A stretch of DNA of 64,000 bases from Gemmatimonadaceae bacterium (GTDB lineage Bacteria; Gemmatimonadota; Gemmatimonadetes; Gemmatimonadales; Gemmatimonadaceae): NCBI GenBank assembly GCA_019752115.1, contig JAIEMN010000045.1, forward strand, positions 150,441-214,440, written 5' to 3'. The notes beneath the pieces were generated by a model, which did no database searches, was not told the DNA's origin, and saw only the letters and a program-made list of their open reading frames with translations. The translations under genes were made by a program, and so were the position numbers. Below, in pieces: positions 48,951-56,585 of this stretch. Each line of letters begins with the position of its first letter. Position 1 is the first letter of the stretch.

Positions 48951-50260
48951 GGCGGGTGTTGAACCGATCGGTTCTGGGTTTCGGGTTCTTGGTTGTGGGT
49001 GGTGGGTTCACCGCGACGGCGGGGGCGCAGAAGGCCGCGCAGCCGTATCGGGACTCTTCTCTTGCCGCGCGCGTGGCGCATGTGCGCAAGCTGCTGCGGA
49101 CCTCGCCGCTGGTGGACGGACACAACGATCTGCCGTGGGCGTTGCGCGAAGAGAAGGAGACGCCGCGCGATGTGGAGGCGTACAACCTGCGCCGACAGAC
49201 GCGCGGCATGACCGATATCGCCCGGCTGCGCAAAGGGCAGGTGGGCGGGCAGTTCTGGTCGGTCTACATCCCGGGGGAGATTCGCGACTCGGGATACGCC
49301 CGCGTGCAGCTCGAGCAGATCGATATCGCCAAGCGCATCATTGCCAAGTATCCCGACGTCTTCATGCCGGCGTTCACCGCCGCTGACGTGCGCAAGGCGT
49401 ATGCGCAGGGGAAGATCGGCTCGCTGCTCGGCATGGAAGGCGGCCACGCGATCGAGAATTCGCTGGGCGCGCTGCGCGCGTACTACGATCTCGGCGCGCG
49501 CTACATGACGCTCACGCACAACGTGACGCTCGATTGGGCCGACGCCGCGAATGACAAGGCGGTGCACGGCGGGCTCACGCCGTTCGGCAAGGAAGTCGTG
49601 CGCGAGATGAACCGGCTGGGCATGCTGGTGGACCTGTCGCACGTGAGCCCGGGGGTGATGAGCGCCGCGCTCACCACCACCGAAGCGCCGGTGATCTTTT
49701 CGCACTCGAGCTCGCGCGCCATCACGGATGTGCCGCGCAACGTGCCCGACAGCATTCTCGCCCGCCTGCCCAAGAATGGCGGTGTGGTGATGGTGACGTT
49801 CGTGCCCGGCTTCGTGAAGCAGGCGGTCGCCGACTACGACAAGGCACTCACCGCCATGCGCGATTCGATCGCGAAGAAGTTCCCGAACGACAACGATGCG
49901 CAGTTCAAGGCGGTGGCGGCGTGGCGCGAGTCGCATCCCACGCCGATGGCCACGATTGCCGATGTGGCCGACCATATGGATCACATCAAGCAGGTCGCGG
50001 GCGCCGCACACGTTGGCATGGGTGGCGACTACGATGGCATCACCGAAACCGTGAAGGGGCTCGAGGATGTCTCCAAGTATCCGGATCTGCTCGCCGAGTT
50101 GGTGAAGCGCGGCTGGACCGACGCCGAGATCACCGGCGTGGCCGGCGGCAATGTGCTGCGCGTCCTCGAGCGCGCCGAAGCGGTGTCGGCGCGTCTCAAG
50201 AAGGAACGGCCGGCGTCCACCAAGACCATTCAGCAGCTCGATCGCAAGATCACGCCGTAA
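48944..50260 (+). CDS. Membrane dipeptidase (peptidase M19), exported
   Basis: 438 residues from the ATG at 48944, overlapping the esterase stop by 7 bp. Zinc ligands: H60-N-D62 (LVDGHNDLPWALRE), the bridging Glu in LLGMEGGHAIENSLGALR, and His in VDLSHVSPG and IFSHSSSRAI; GMGGDYDGI is also conserved. Family knowledge: a zinc dipeptidase of the renal-dipeptidase family that cleaves dipeptides, some with D-residues. The signal peptide (RVLNRSVLGFGFLVVGGGF) is encoded by half of a family B repeat (48962-49010), so the repeat supplies part of the protein. Confidence 0.92.
   Translation: MLRRVLNRSVLGFGFLVVGGGFTATAGAQKAAQPYRDSSLAARVAHVRKLLRTSPLVDGHNDLPWALREEKETPRDVEAYNLRRQTRGMTDIARLRKGQVGGQFWSVYIPGEIRDSGYARVQLEQIDIAKRIIAKYPDVFMPAFTAADVRKAYAQGKIGSLLGMEGGHAIENSLGALRAYYDLGARYMTLTHNVTLDWADAANDKAVHGGLTPFGKEVVREMNRLGMLVDLSHVSPGVMSAALTTTEAPVIFSHSSSRAITDVPRNVPDSILARLPKNGGVVMVTFVPGFVKQAVADYDKALTAMRDSIAKKFPNDNDAQFKAVAAWRESHPTPMATIADVADHMDHIKQVAGAAHVGMGGDYDGITETVKGLEDVSKYPDLLAELVKRGWTDAEITGVAGGNVLRVLERAEAVSARLKKERPASTKTIQQLDRKITP
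48962..49010 (+). repeat. Family B palindrome half copy inside the dipeptidase signal sequence
   Basis: Core AACCGATCGGTT (48962-48973) corresponds to AACTGATCAGTT of the full copies, with both sides changed so that the palindrome is kept. The right arm CTGGGTTTCGGGTTCTTGG and TTGTGGGT follow as in copy 1. The left arm is missing. The whole half element is coding. Confidence 0.75.
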
Positions 50261-50306
50261 TCACACGCCGTCAGCACGCCGTCATCACTCCCTGACCCGA
50301 CTGCTC

Positions 50307-51479
50307 ATGTCGCTCGATCGTCGCACGTTCCTCAAGTCGTCGGCCCTGCTGGGCGGTGCCATCGGGCTCGGCATGCCCGGCGTGGCACAGGCGTTCACTG
50401 CCGACGGCGTGCGCCCGCTCGCGTCTCGCCCGGAGACGGGTGAGGCGCAGCCGAAGCCGCTGCGCATTCTCATCCTCGGCGGCACGGGCTTCATTGGCCC
50501 GCAGCAGGTGCAGTATGCGCTGGATCGCAAGCATAAGGTCACGCTGTTCAACCGCGGCAAGACCAACGCGGGGCTCTTTCCGAAGGTCCCGCGCCTGATT
50601 GGCGATCGCAACGTGGCCGGTGGGCACGACGCGCTCAAGAAGGGCACGTGGGATGTGGTGATCGACAATCCCGTGCGCAATCCGGCGTGGGTGCGTGACG
50701 CCGGTGAAGCGCTCAAGGGGCGCGTGGGGCAGTACATCTTCGTCTCCACCATCTCGGTCTTCAGCGACTACTCGAAGCCGGGGATGGATGAGAACGGCCC
50801 GTTGCATGCGCCGGGTGCCGAGGCGATCTGGGCGAGCAACGACGCGAGTGCGTACGGCCCGAACAAGGTGCGCGCCGAGATCGAGGCCAAGACGCAGTTC
50901 GGCGAAGACAAGCTGACCATCGTGCGCCCTGGCCTCATCGTGGGTCCGGGCGACCTGAGCGATCGCTTCAGCTACTGGCCGGTGCGCATCGACAAGGGCG
51001 GGGAAATGATGGCGCCCGGCACGCCGAATGATCCCGTGCAGTACGTGGACGTGCACGATCTGAGCGAATGGATCGTGCGCAACGGCGAGAACCACGTCAT
51101 CGGCACCTTCAACGCGACCGGTCCCAAGAGTCCGACGACGATGGCCGAGATGCTCTATGGCATCAAGGCGGTCACGACGAGCGATGCCAAGTTCACCTGG
51201 GTGCCGGCGGAGTTCCTCGCCGAGCAGAAGGTGCGCGCGTGGAGCGAGATGCCGGTGTGGCAGCCGGCGATGGGGCCGACGCTCGGCTTCATGCAGGTCA
51301 ACTGCCAGAAGGCGTACGCGGCCGGGCTCACCTTCCGCCCGCTCGCCGACACGGCCAAGACGACGCTCGACTGGTACAAGTCGCGACCGGCCGATGAGCA
51401 GGAGAAGGCGCGCGCGGGCATCGCGCCCGACAAGGAGAAGGCGGTCCTGGCCGCGTGGCACGCGAAGAGCGGGAAGTAA
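50307..51479 (+). CDS. NAD-dependent epimerase/dehydratase-like protein with Tat signal
   Basis: 390 residues. DRRTFLKSSALLGGAIGLGM is a clear twin-arginine signal. The Rossmann motif ILILGGTGFIGPQQVQYALDRKHKV is followed by VTLFNRGKTNAGLFP, IFVSTISVFSDYSKPGMDE, AYGPNKVRAEIE and the C-terminal FRPLADTAKTTLDWYKSRP. It belongs to the extended SDR family near isoflavone-reductase/CSP41-like epimerases. Tat export would carry a folded, nucleotide-loaded enzyme to the periplasm. It is followed 2 bp later by a cytosolic paralogue. The substrate is unknown. Three short CACGCCGT repeats precede it. Confidence 0.88.
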   Translation: MSLDRRTFLKSSALLGGAIGLGMPGVAQAFTADGVRPLASRPETGEAQPKPLRILILGGTGFIGPQQVQYALDRKHKVTLFNRGKTNAGLFPKVPRLIGDRNVAGGHDALKKGTWDVVIDNPVRNPAWVRDAGEALKGRVGQYIFVSTISVFSDYSKPGMDENGPLHAPGAEAIWASNDASAYGPNKVRAEIEAKTQFGEDKLTIVRPGLIVGPGDLSDRFSYWPVRIDKGGEMMAPGTPNDPVQYVDVHDLSEWIVRNGENHVIGTFNATGPKSPTTMAEMLYGIKAVTTSDAKFTWVPAEFLAEQKVRAWSEMPVWQPAMGPTLGFMQVNCQKAYAAGLTFRPLADTAKTTLDWYKSRPADEQEKARAGIAPDKEKAVLAAWHAKSGK

Positions 51480-51481
51480 CC

Positions 51482-52528
51482 ATGGCCCTCTCGCCGCAGC
51501 CGCCCAAGCCGCTCAAGATTCTCATTCTCGGCGGGACCGGATTCATCGGGCCGCATCAGGTGGAGTACGCGATGTCGCGCGGCCACAAGGTCACGCTCTT
51601 CAATCGCGGCAAGACCAACCCCGGGCTGTTCCCCAAGGTCGAGAAGCTCATCGGCGATCGCAACGCGCCCGATGGCTACGCGGCGCTCAAGGGGCGGCAG
51701 TGGGATGTGGTGATCGACAATCCCACGCAGATCCCGCGGTGGGTGCGCGAGGCGGGCGCGGTGCTCGCGCCGAACGTGAAGAAGTATGTGTTCGTGAGCA
51801 CGCTCAGCACGTACAAGAGCCGCGGCCCGATCGGCATCACCGAAACCGATACGCATCTGCTGCACGACCCGGCACCGGCGGACGCCGAGCCCCCCAAGGC
51901 GGCGTATGGCCCGCTCAAGGTGAAGTGCGAGCAGGAAGCCAAGGCGGTGTTTGGCGACGACAAGACGCTCGTCGTGCGCCCGGGGCTGATCGTGGGCCCC
52001 GGTGATCTCACGGACCGCTTTTCGTACTGGCCGATTCGCGTGGAGCAGGGCGGCGAGATGCTCGCCCCGGGGACGCCGGACGATCCGGTGGCGTTCATTG
52101 ATCAGCGCGATCTCACCGAATTCATCGTGCGGCTGTGCGAAGCGGATGCCACGGGCACGTACAACACGGTGGGGCCGCGGGCGGGGCTCACGGTGAGCGA
52201 GATGCTCTATGGCTGCAAGGCGGTCACCACGAGCAACACGCGCTTCACGTGGGTGGATGCCGACTTCCTGCTCGAGCGGAAGTTGCGCCCGTACGCCGAT
52301 CTGCCGGTGTGGATGCCGCCCCGTGGCGACAGTGCGGGGTGGGCGCGCATGAATATCAGCAAGGCGCTCGCGGCTGGGCTCACTTTCCGTCCACTGGCCG
52401 ACACGGCACGCGACACGCTGACGTATTTCCACGCGCAGCCTCCCGAGCGGCAAGCCGCGCTCAAGGCCGGGCTCGCGCCGGAGAAGGAAGTGCAGGTGCT
52501 CAAGGAGTGGCATGCCGCGCACGGCTGA
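51482..52528 (+). CDS. NAD-dependent epimerase/dehydratase-like protein, cytosolic paralogue
   Basis: 348 residues. ILILGGTGFIGPHQVEYAMSRGHKV, TLFNRGKTNPGLFPKVEKLIGDRN, FVSTLSTYKSRGPIGITETD, AYGPLKVKCEQEAKAVFG, RPGLIVGPGDLTDRFSYWPIRVEQGGEMLAPGTPDDPV and FRPLADTARDTLTYF align with the upstream gene from end to end. The Tat signal is absent. The two are a tandem duplication whose products should act in different compartments. The gap to the first copy is 2 bp. Confidence 0.88.
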   Translation: MALSPQPPKPLKILILGGTGFIGPHQVEYAMSRGHKVTLFNRGKTNPGLFPKVEKLIGDRNAPDGYAALKGRQWDVVIDNPTQIPRWVREAGAVLAPNVKKYVFVSTLSTYKSRGPIGITETDTHLLHDPAPADAEPPKAAYGPLKVKCEQEAKAVFGDDKTLVVRPGLIVGPGDLTDRFSYWPIRVEQGGEMLAPGTPDDPVAFIDQRDLTEFIVRLCEADATGTYNTVGPRAGLTVSEMLYGCKAVTTSNTRFTWVDADFLLERKLRPYADLPVWMPPRGDSAGWARMNISKALAAGLTFRPLADTARDTLTYFHAQPPERQAALKAGLAPEKEVQVLKEWHAAHG

Positions 52529-52552
52529 TGCTGAGCTAACCGGCCGCCGCGC

Positions 52553-53842
52553 GTGATCCGCCGCCAGATCGAAAAGCTCGTCACGGTGGAAGCGGGAGAA
52601 TGGAAGGCCACGCTGCTGGCCTTCGTCTTCTTCTTCTTTCTGCTGGCGAGCTATTTCATTCTGCGCTCCATCCGCGATGCGTTGGGTGTGGCGGCCGGCG
52701 TGGGCACGTTGCCGTGGCTCTTCACCGGCACGCTGATCACCACGCTGGTGCTGCAGCCGATCTCGGCGGGCTTTGTGGCGCGCGTGCCGGTGCGGCGGTT
52801 CATCCCGGTGGTGTATCGCTGCTTTGGCGCCTGTCTGCTGGCCTTCGGGGCCGCGGTCACGTGGCTGCCGCACACGGAGCGGTGGCTCGTCCCCGTCTTC
52901 TGGATCTGGACGAGTGTGTTCAACCTGTTCGTGGTGTCGGTGTTCTGGGGCTTCATGTCCGACACCTTCACCGCGGAGCAGGCCAAGCGCCTGTACGGCT
53001 TCATTTCCGTGGGCGGCACGGTGGGCGCGATGGCCGGCTCGCTGGTGACGGCGCTGCTGGCCAAGCACGTCGGGACCGGCGTGCTCGTGCTGATCTCCTG
53101 GGTGATGCTCGAAAGCACAGTGCAGTGCGTCAACCGCTTTCCGGTGAGCTTTCGCGGCGAGACGCGCGAGCGCGAAGCGCGCCAGGGGAGCGTGGGAGGC
53201 ACGGCGTGGAGCGGCATCACGCACGTGCTGAGCAGCGGCTACATGATCGGCATCTGCTTCGCGATGCTGATGTTCACGATCGGCACCACCGTGCTGTACT
53301 TCCAGCAGGCCGAGATCGTGAAGGCGGCGTTCGCCGATCGAGGCGCGCGCACGGCGTTTCTGGCCCGCATCGATCTCACGGTGCAGACGCTCACGGTGCT
53401 CGCCCAGCTGTTCATCACCGGGCGCATCATCAAGTGGCTGGGGGTCGCGGTGACGCTCTCCATCCTGCCGGTCATGAGCATCATCGGCTTCACCACGCTG
53501 GGCTTTATTCCGGCGGCGAGTGCCGTGAGCGCGTTCGTGATCTTCAACGTGCTGCGCCGCGCGGGGAACTACGGCTTCTGGAGCCCCGGGCGCGAGGTGC
53601 TGTTCACGGTGGTGTCACCCGAGGACAAGTACAAGGCGAAGAATTTCATCGACACCTTCGTCTACCGGAGCGGTGATCAGATCGGTGCCTGGAGCTACGC
53701 GCTGCTGTCGGCGCGCGGGCTGCCGGTGAGTGAGATCTCCCTGCTGGCCGCACCGATGAGTGCGGTGTGGCTGGTGCTCACGATGTGGCTGGGCTGGAAG
53801 CAGGGACGCATGCAGCGAGCAGACGAGGCGTCGCCGGCATAA
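52553..53842 (+). CDS. ATP/ADP-translocase-like MFS transporter
   Basis: 429 residues from a GTG at 52553, with about twelve hydrophobic segments. The start LVTVEAGEWKATLLAFVFFFFLLASYFILRSIRDALGV and the region SVFWGFMSDTFTAEQAKRLYGFISVGGTVGAMAGSLV resemble the bacterial relatives of Tlc-type nucleotide translocases in the MFS clan. SPEDKYKAKNFIDTFVYRSGDQIGAW is also typical. Free-living bacteria carry such proteins without the ATP-parasite role of Rickettsia and Chlamydia; the substrate here is unknown. It lies 24 bp after the epimerase pair. Confidence 0.8.
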   Translation: MIRRQIEKLVTVEAGEWKATLLAFVFFFFLLASYFILRSIRDALGVAAGVGTLPWLFTGTLITTLVLQPISAGFVARVPVRRFIPVVYRCFGACLLAFGAAVTWLPHTERWLVPVFWIWTSVFNLFVVSVFWGFMSDTFTAEQAKRLYGFISVGGTVGAMAGSLVTALLAKHVGTGVLVLISWVMLESTVQCVNRFPVSFRGETREREARQGSVGGTAWSGITHVLSSGYMIGICFAMLMFTIGTTVLYFQQAEIVKAAFADRGARTAFLARIDLTVQTLTVLAQLFITGRIIKWLGVAVTLSILPVMSIIGFTTLGFIPAASAVSAFVIFNVLRRAGNYGFWSPGREVLFTVVSPEDKYKAKNFIDTFVYRSGDQIGAWSYALLSARGLPVSEISLLAAPMSAVWLVLTMWLGWKQGRMQRADEASPA

Positions 53843-53851
53843 ACTGCGGAC

Positions 53852-54208
53852 ATGTCCGTCATCGTCCGCACCATCCTGCTATTGAGCGCGTCCAACGTCT
53901 TCATGACGTTCGCCTGGTACGCGCATCTCAAGAACCTGAGCGGCAAGCCGTGGTACATCGCGGCCTTCGCGAGCTGGGGCGTGGCCCTCGCCGAGTACCT
54001 GCTGCAGGTGCCGGCCAACCGGATCGGGTATACGGCGCTGTCGCTGGGGCAGCTCAAGATCCTGCAGGAGGCAATCGCGCTGAGCGTGTTCGTGCCGTTC
54101 GCCTTCTTCTATATGAAGCAGCGGCTGACGCTGGATTACCTGTGGGCCGGGCTGTGCATCGTGGGGGCGTGCTACTTCATGTTCCGGGGTGGGGCGTCGG
54201 GGCACTGA
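53852..54208 (+). CDS. DUF486 small membrane protein (DMT-like)
   Basis: 118 residues with four membrane helices. VRTILLLSASNVFMTFAWYAHL, WYIAAFASWGVALAEYLLQVPANRIGY, LGQLKILQEAIALSVFVPFAFFYMKQRLTLDYLWAGLCIVGACYFMF are the DUF486 hallmarks. The family is related to small drug/metabolite transporters and its function is not established. It lies 9 bp after the translocase-like gene and is the last of the plus-strand run. Confidence 0.88.
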   Translation: MSVIVRTILLLSASNVFMTFAWYAHLKNLSGKPWYIAAFASWGVALAEYLLQVPANRIGYTALSLGQLKILQEAIALSVFVPFAFFYMKQRLTLDYLWAGLCIVGACYFMFRGGASGH

Positions 54209-54229
54209 GGTGAGACTTGAGAGGTGAGG

Positions 54230-54338
54230 TCTCGCACGGAGGCACGGAGGGCCACAGAGGGGCACAGAGAACCGCGTAAGCATTTTTTGAACGCAGTGCT
54301 CTGTGCCGCTCTGTGCCCCTCTGTGCCTCTGTGCGAGA
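54230..54338. repeat. Family C palindrome after the DUF486 gene
   Basis: TCTCGCACGGAGGCACGGAG and GGCCACAGAGGGGCACAGAG on the left face GCTCTGTGCCCCTCTGTGCC and TCTGTGCGAGA on the right, around an AT-richer middle (CATTTTTTGAACGCAG). The arms are imperfect but long (about 40 bp each), built of CACAGAGG/CCTCTGTG words. Only one copy is seen in the window. The position suits a terminator or a dispersed palindromic element. Confidence 0.75.
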
Positions 54339-54366
54339 TGTCCCCACCTTCATGGTCGTCAATTGC

Positions 54367-54395
54367 TTGACATTGTTAGGTGAACCACGTATCGT
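54367..54395 (+). promoter_or_regulatory. Promoter of the TetR gene
   Basis: TTGACA (54367-54372), a 17-bp spacer and TATCGT (54390-54395), 9 bp before the ATG at 54405. The -35 is perfect and the -10 matches at four of six. With so short a leader, a repressor bound here would stop its own transcription. TTGTTAGG inside the spacer resembles half of the palindrome before the tolC gene. Confidence 0.6.
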
Positions 54396-54404
54396 CCCAG
54401 ACGT

Positions 54405-55058
54405 ATGACCACCTCAGCCATTCGCACCGCCTCGCTGGCCCGCCGGGAACGGCAGAAGGCCGAGACGCGCCAGAGCATTCTGGATGCGGCGCGCGAGCTG
54501 TTCGTGACGGATGGGGTGGAGGCCACCACCATGCGGGCGATTGCGGCCAAGATCGGGTACACCCCCACCGCGATCTACCACCATTTCCGCGACAAGGAGG
54601 CCCTCCTCGAGGAGCTCTGCGTGGCGGACTTCGGCGCCCTGGGGCAGGCGATGCTCAAGATCGGCCGGATCGAGGATCCGGCGGAGCGTCTGATGCGCAT
54701 GGGGGCGGCCTATACCGATTTTGCGCTCGATAATCCGAGCCAGTATCGGTTCATGTTCATGACAGTACACGGACACCCGAACATCGAAGAGCTCGGAGCC
54801 GATCGCTTCAAGCCCGATGAGGATGCCTACGGCTTCCTGCTCGCCACCGTCGAGGAAGGGATCGCCAAGGGGATCTTCCGCGCCGAGATGACCGACGGGC
54901 CGGAGATCGCCCAGATGTTCTGGGGCTCCATCCATGGCGTCATCTCGCTCTGGTTCACCCACTGCGACGATCCGAACATCGTGCTGCGGAACCCGCGGGA
55001 AACCGTCCGGACGATGTGCACCACGCTCCTCCGCGGGGCGCTCCGAAACCCCAGCTAA
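54405..55058 (+). CDS. TetR-family transcriptional regulator
   Basis: 217 residues. The N-terminal helix-turn-helix RQSILDAARELFVTDGVEATTMRAIAAKIGYTPTAIYHHFRDKEALLEELC is a textbook TetR domain. The ligand-binding part (MGAAYTDFALDNPSQYRFMFM...AQMFWGSIHGVISLWF) follows. It lies 99 bp upstream of a TolC-MFP-RND operon on the same strand, behind a terminator and a palindrome, so it probably represses that pump and itself, as AcrR-type regulators do. Confidence 0.93.
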   Translation: MTTSAIRTASLARRERQKAETRQSILDAARELFVTDGVEATTMRAIAAKIGYTPTAIYHHFRDKEALLEELCVADFGALGQAMLKIGRIEDPAERLMRMGAAYTDFALDNPSQYRFMFMTVHGHPNIEELGADRFKPDEDAYGFLLATVEEGIAKGIFRAEMTDGPEIAQMFWGSIHGVISLWFTHCDDPNIVLRNPRETVRTMCTTLLRGALRNPS

Positions 55059-55098
55059 CGCCCCACCGTACCACCTCTCAGACCACACGCACCACCCT

Positions 55099-55121
55099 GG
55101 GCGCCCTCGGCGCCCTTCTTT
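55099..55121 (+). terminator. Intrinsic terminator of the TetR gene
   Basis: GGGCGCC and GGCGCCC form a 7-bp GC stem with a CTC loop, followed by TTCTTT. It is the best rho-independent terminator in the window, about 40 bp after the TetR stop. Confidence 0.8.
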
Positions 55122-55134
55122 GGGCCCACTGACT

Positions 55135-55145
55135 TAACACTGTTA
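55135..55145. promoter_or_regulatory. Palindrome before the efflux operon, candidate TetR operator
   Basis: TAACA-C-TGTTA lies 13 bp before the tolC-like ATG, in an AT-rich stretch that must hold the promoter. The position suits repression by the upstream TetR protein. It is short, so the assignment is tentative. Confidence 0.45.
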
Positions 55146-55157
55146 TTTCATAAACCG

Positions 55158-56567
55158 ATGAAAAGTACTAGATCGGTGTTCAGACAATACGCAGCGCTGC
55201 TCGTGACGGTGCTCGCCGCCGCGCCGGCGATGCCGCTGATCGCGCAAACCGCCACGCCGGTCGCCGCGCCCGCCGACGCCGGCACCGCGCGCGCGCTCCT
55301 CGACCGCTACGTCGGCGAGGCGCTGGCCGCCAACCTCGCCATCGCGCAGCAGACCGCGGCCGCGGCGCGCGCCAACGCCGTCGTGCGCGAGGCCAACGGG
55401 CGCTTCCTCCCGAGTGCCGGCCTCAACGCCCGCTACTCCGAGTACAGCGGCGTCATCAACATCGGCGACTTCATCAATCCGGCGTACAGCGCACTGAATC
55501 AGCTGATCGGCCAGCAGCGCTTCCCGACCAACATCAACGCCACGCTCCCGCTGCGGCAGGAAACCAAGCTGGAGTTCACGCTCCCGCTCTTCTCTGATGC
55601 GCTCTTCGGCGCCCGTGCCGCGGCCACGGCGCAGCGCGATCTCGTGGGCACTGGCCGCCACGCGGCAATGCGTCAGCTCGCAGCCGATGTGCAGCTGTCG
55701 TGGCTGGGCTATGCCACCGCCGTGCGCGCGGTCGAGACGCTCGAAGCCACCATGCCGGTGCTCGACGAGAATGTGCGCGTCAGTGAGCGCCTCATCGGCG
55801 CCGGCCAGGCTACGCCCGATGTCCTGCTGCGCGCCCGCGCCGAACGGAGCGAGGTGCAGCAGCAGCTCGCCGATGTGCGTCGCCAGCGTGATGCCGCGCG
55901 GCGCGGATTCAATCTCCTGCGCAATCGCGATGACGAAACGGCCATCACCCTGGCGACGGACAGCACGCTGGTGACGACCGTGCCGCAGTCCAAGGACGAG
56001 CTCATCGCGTATGCCCTCACGCATCGGGAAGAGCTCGCGCAGGCCACCAGCGGACAGCGGCTCGCCGACGCGCAGCTCCGTCTGGCGACGGCGAACTATC
56101 TCCCCACCGTCGCGCTGGCGGCCAGCTATGGCGTGCAGGGCGATCGCTATCGCTTCGACAGCAAGAACGACGTGGCGCTCGCCTCACTGGTCGTGAGCTG
56201 GAATCTCTTCAATGGCGGCCAGGATGCCGCCAAGCGCGAGCAGGCCCAGGCGACGCGGAGTGAGGCCGACTATCGCCGCCGCGAAGCCGAGCGCGCCATT
56301 CGCCTGCAGGTGGCCAATGCGTACGACGCCGTCGAAACGGCGCGGACCAATCTCACCGCCGCCGCCGATCGTCGCGCGAGCGCCGAGCGCGCGTTCACGC
56401 TGGTGCAGCGCCGGTACGCCGAGGGGCTCGCCAATCAGGTGGAGTTCCTGAGTGCCCGCAGCGCGGCAACCAACGCCGCGCTCAACGAGATCATCACCCG
56501 CTTCACCTTCGCGACGCGCGTGGTGGAGCTCGAGCGCGCGGCCGCGCTGCGCGCCCTTCCCAACTGA
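55158..56567 (+). CDS. TolC-family outer-membrane efflux channel
   Basis: 469 residues. Signal peptide (RQYAALLVTVLAAAPAMPLIAQ). Two repeats of long helices with the OEP pattern: LDRYVGEALAANLAIAQQTAAAARANAVVREANGRFLPSAGLNARYS, and TSGQRLADAQLRLATANYLPTVALAASYG...LVVSWNLFNGGQDAAKREQAQATRSEADYRRREAERAIRLQVANAYDAVETA. Family knowledge: trimers form the outer-membrane channel of tripartite pumps. First gene of the efflux operon, 18 bp before the adaptor gene. Confidence 0.93.
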   Translation: MKSTRSVFRQYAALLVTVLAAAPAMPLIAQTATPVAAPADAGTARALLDRYVGEALAANLAIAQQTAAAARANAVVREANGRFLPSAGLNARYSEYSGVINIGDFINPAYSALNQLIGQQRFPTNINATLPLRQETKLEFTLPLFSDALFGARAAATAQRDLVGTGRHAAMRQLAADVQLSWLGYATAVRAVETLEATMPVLDENVRVSERLIGAGQATPDVLLRARAERSEVQQQLADVRRQRDAARRGFNLLRNRDDETAITLATDSTLVTTVPQSKDELIAYALTHREELAQATSGQRLADAQLRLATANYLPTVALAASYGVQGDRYRFDSKNDVALASLVVSWNLFNGGQDAAKREQAQATRSEADYRRREAERAIRLQVANAYDAVETARTNLTAAADRRASAERAFTLVQRRYAEGLANQVEFLSARSAATNAALNEIITRFTFATRVVELERAAALRALPN

Positions 56568-56585
56568 CCACCGCCGAGCCCTTCC

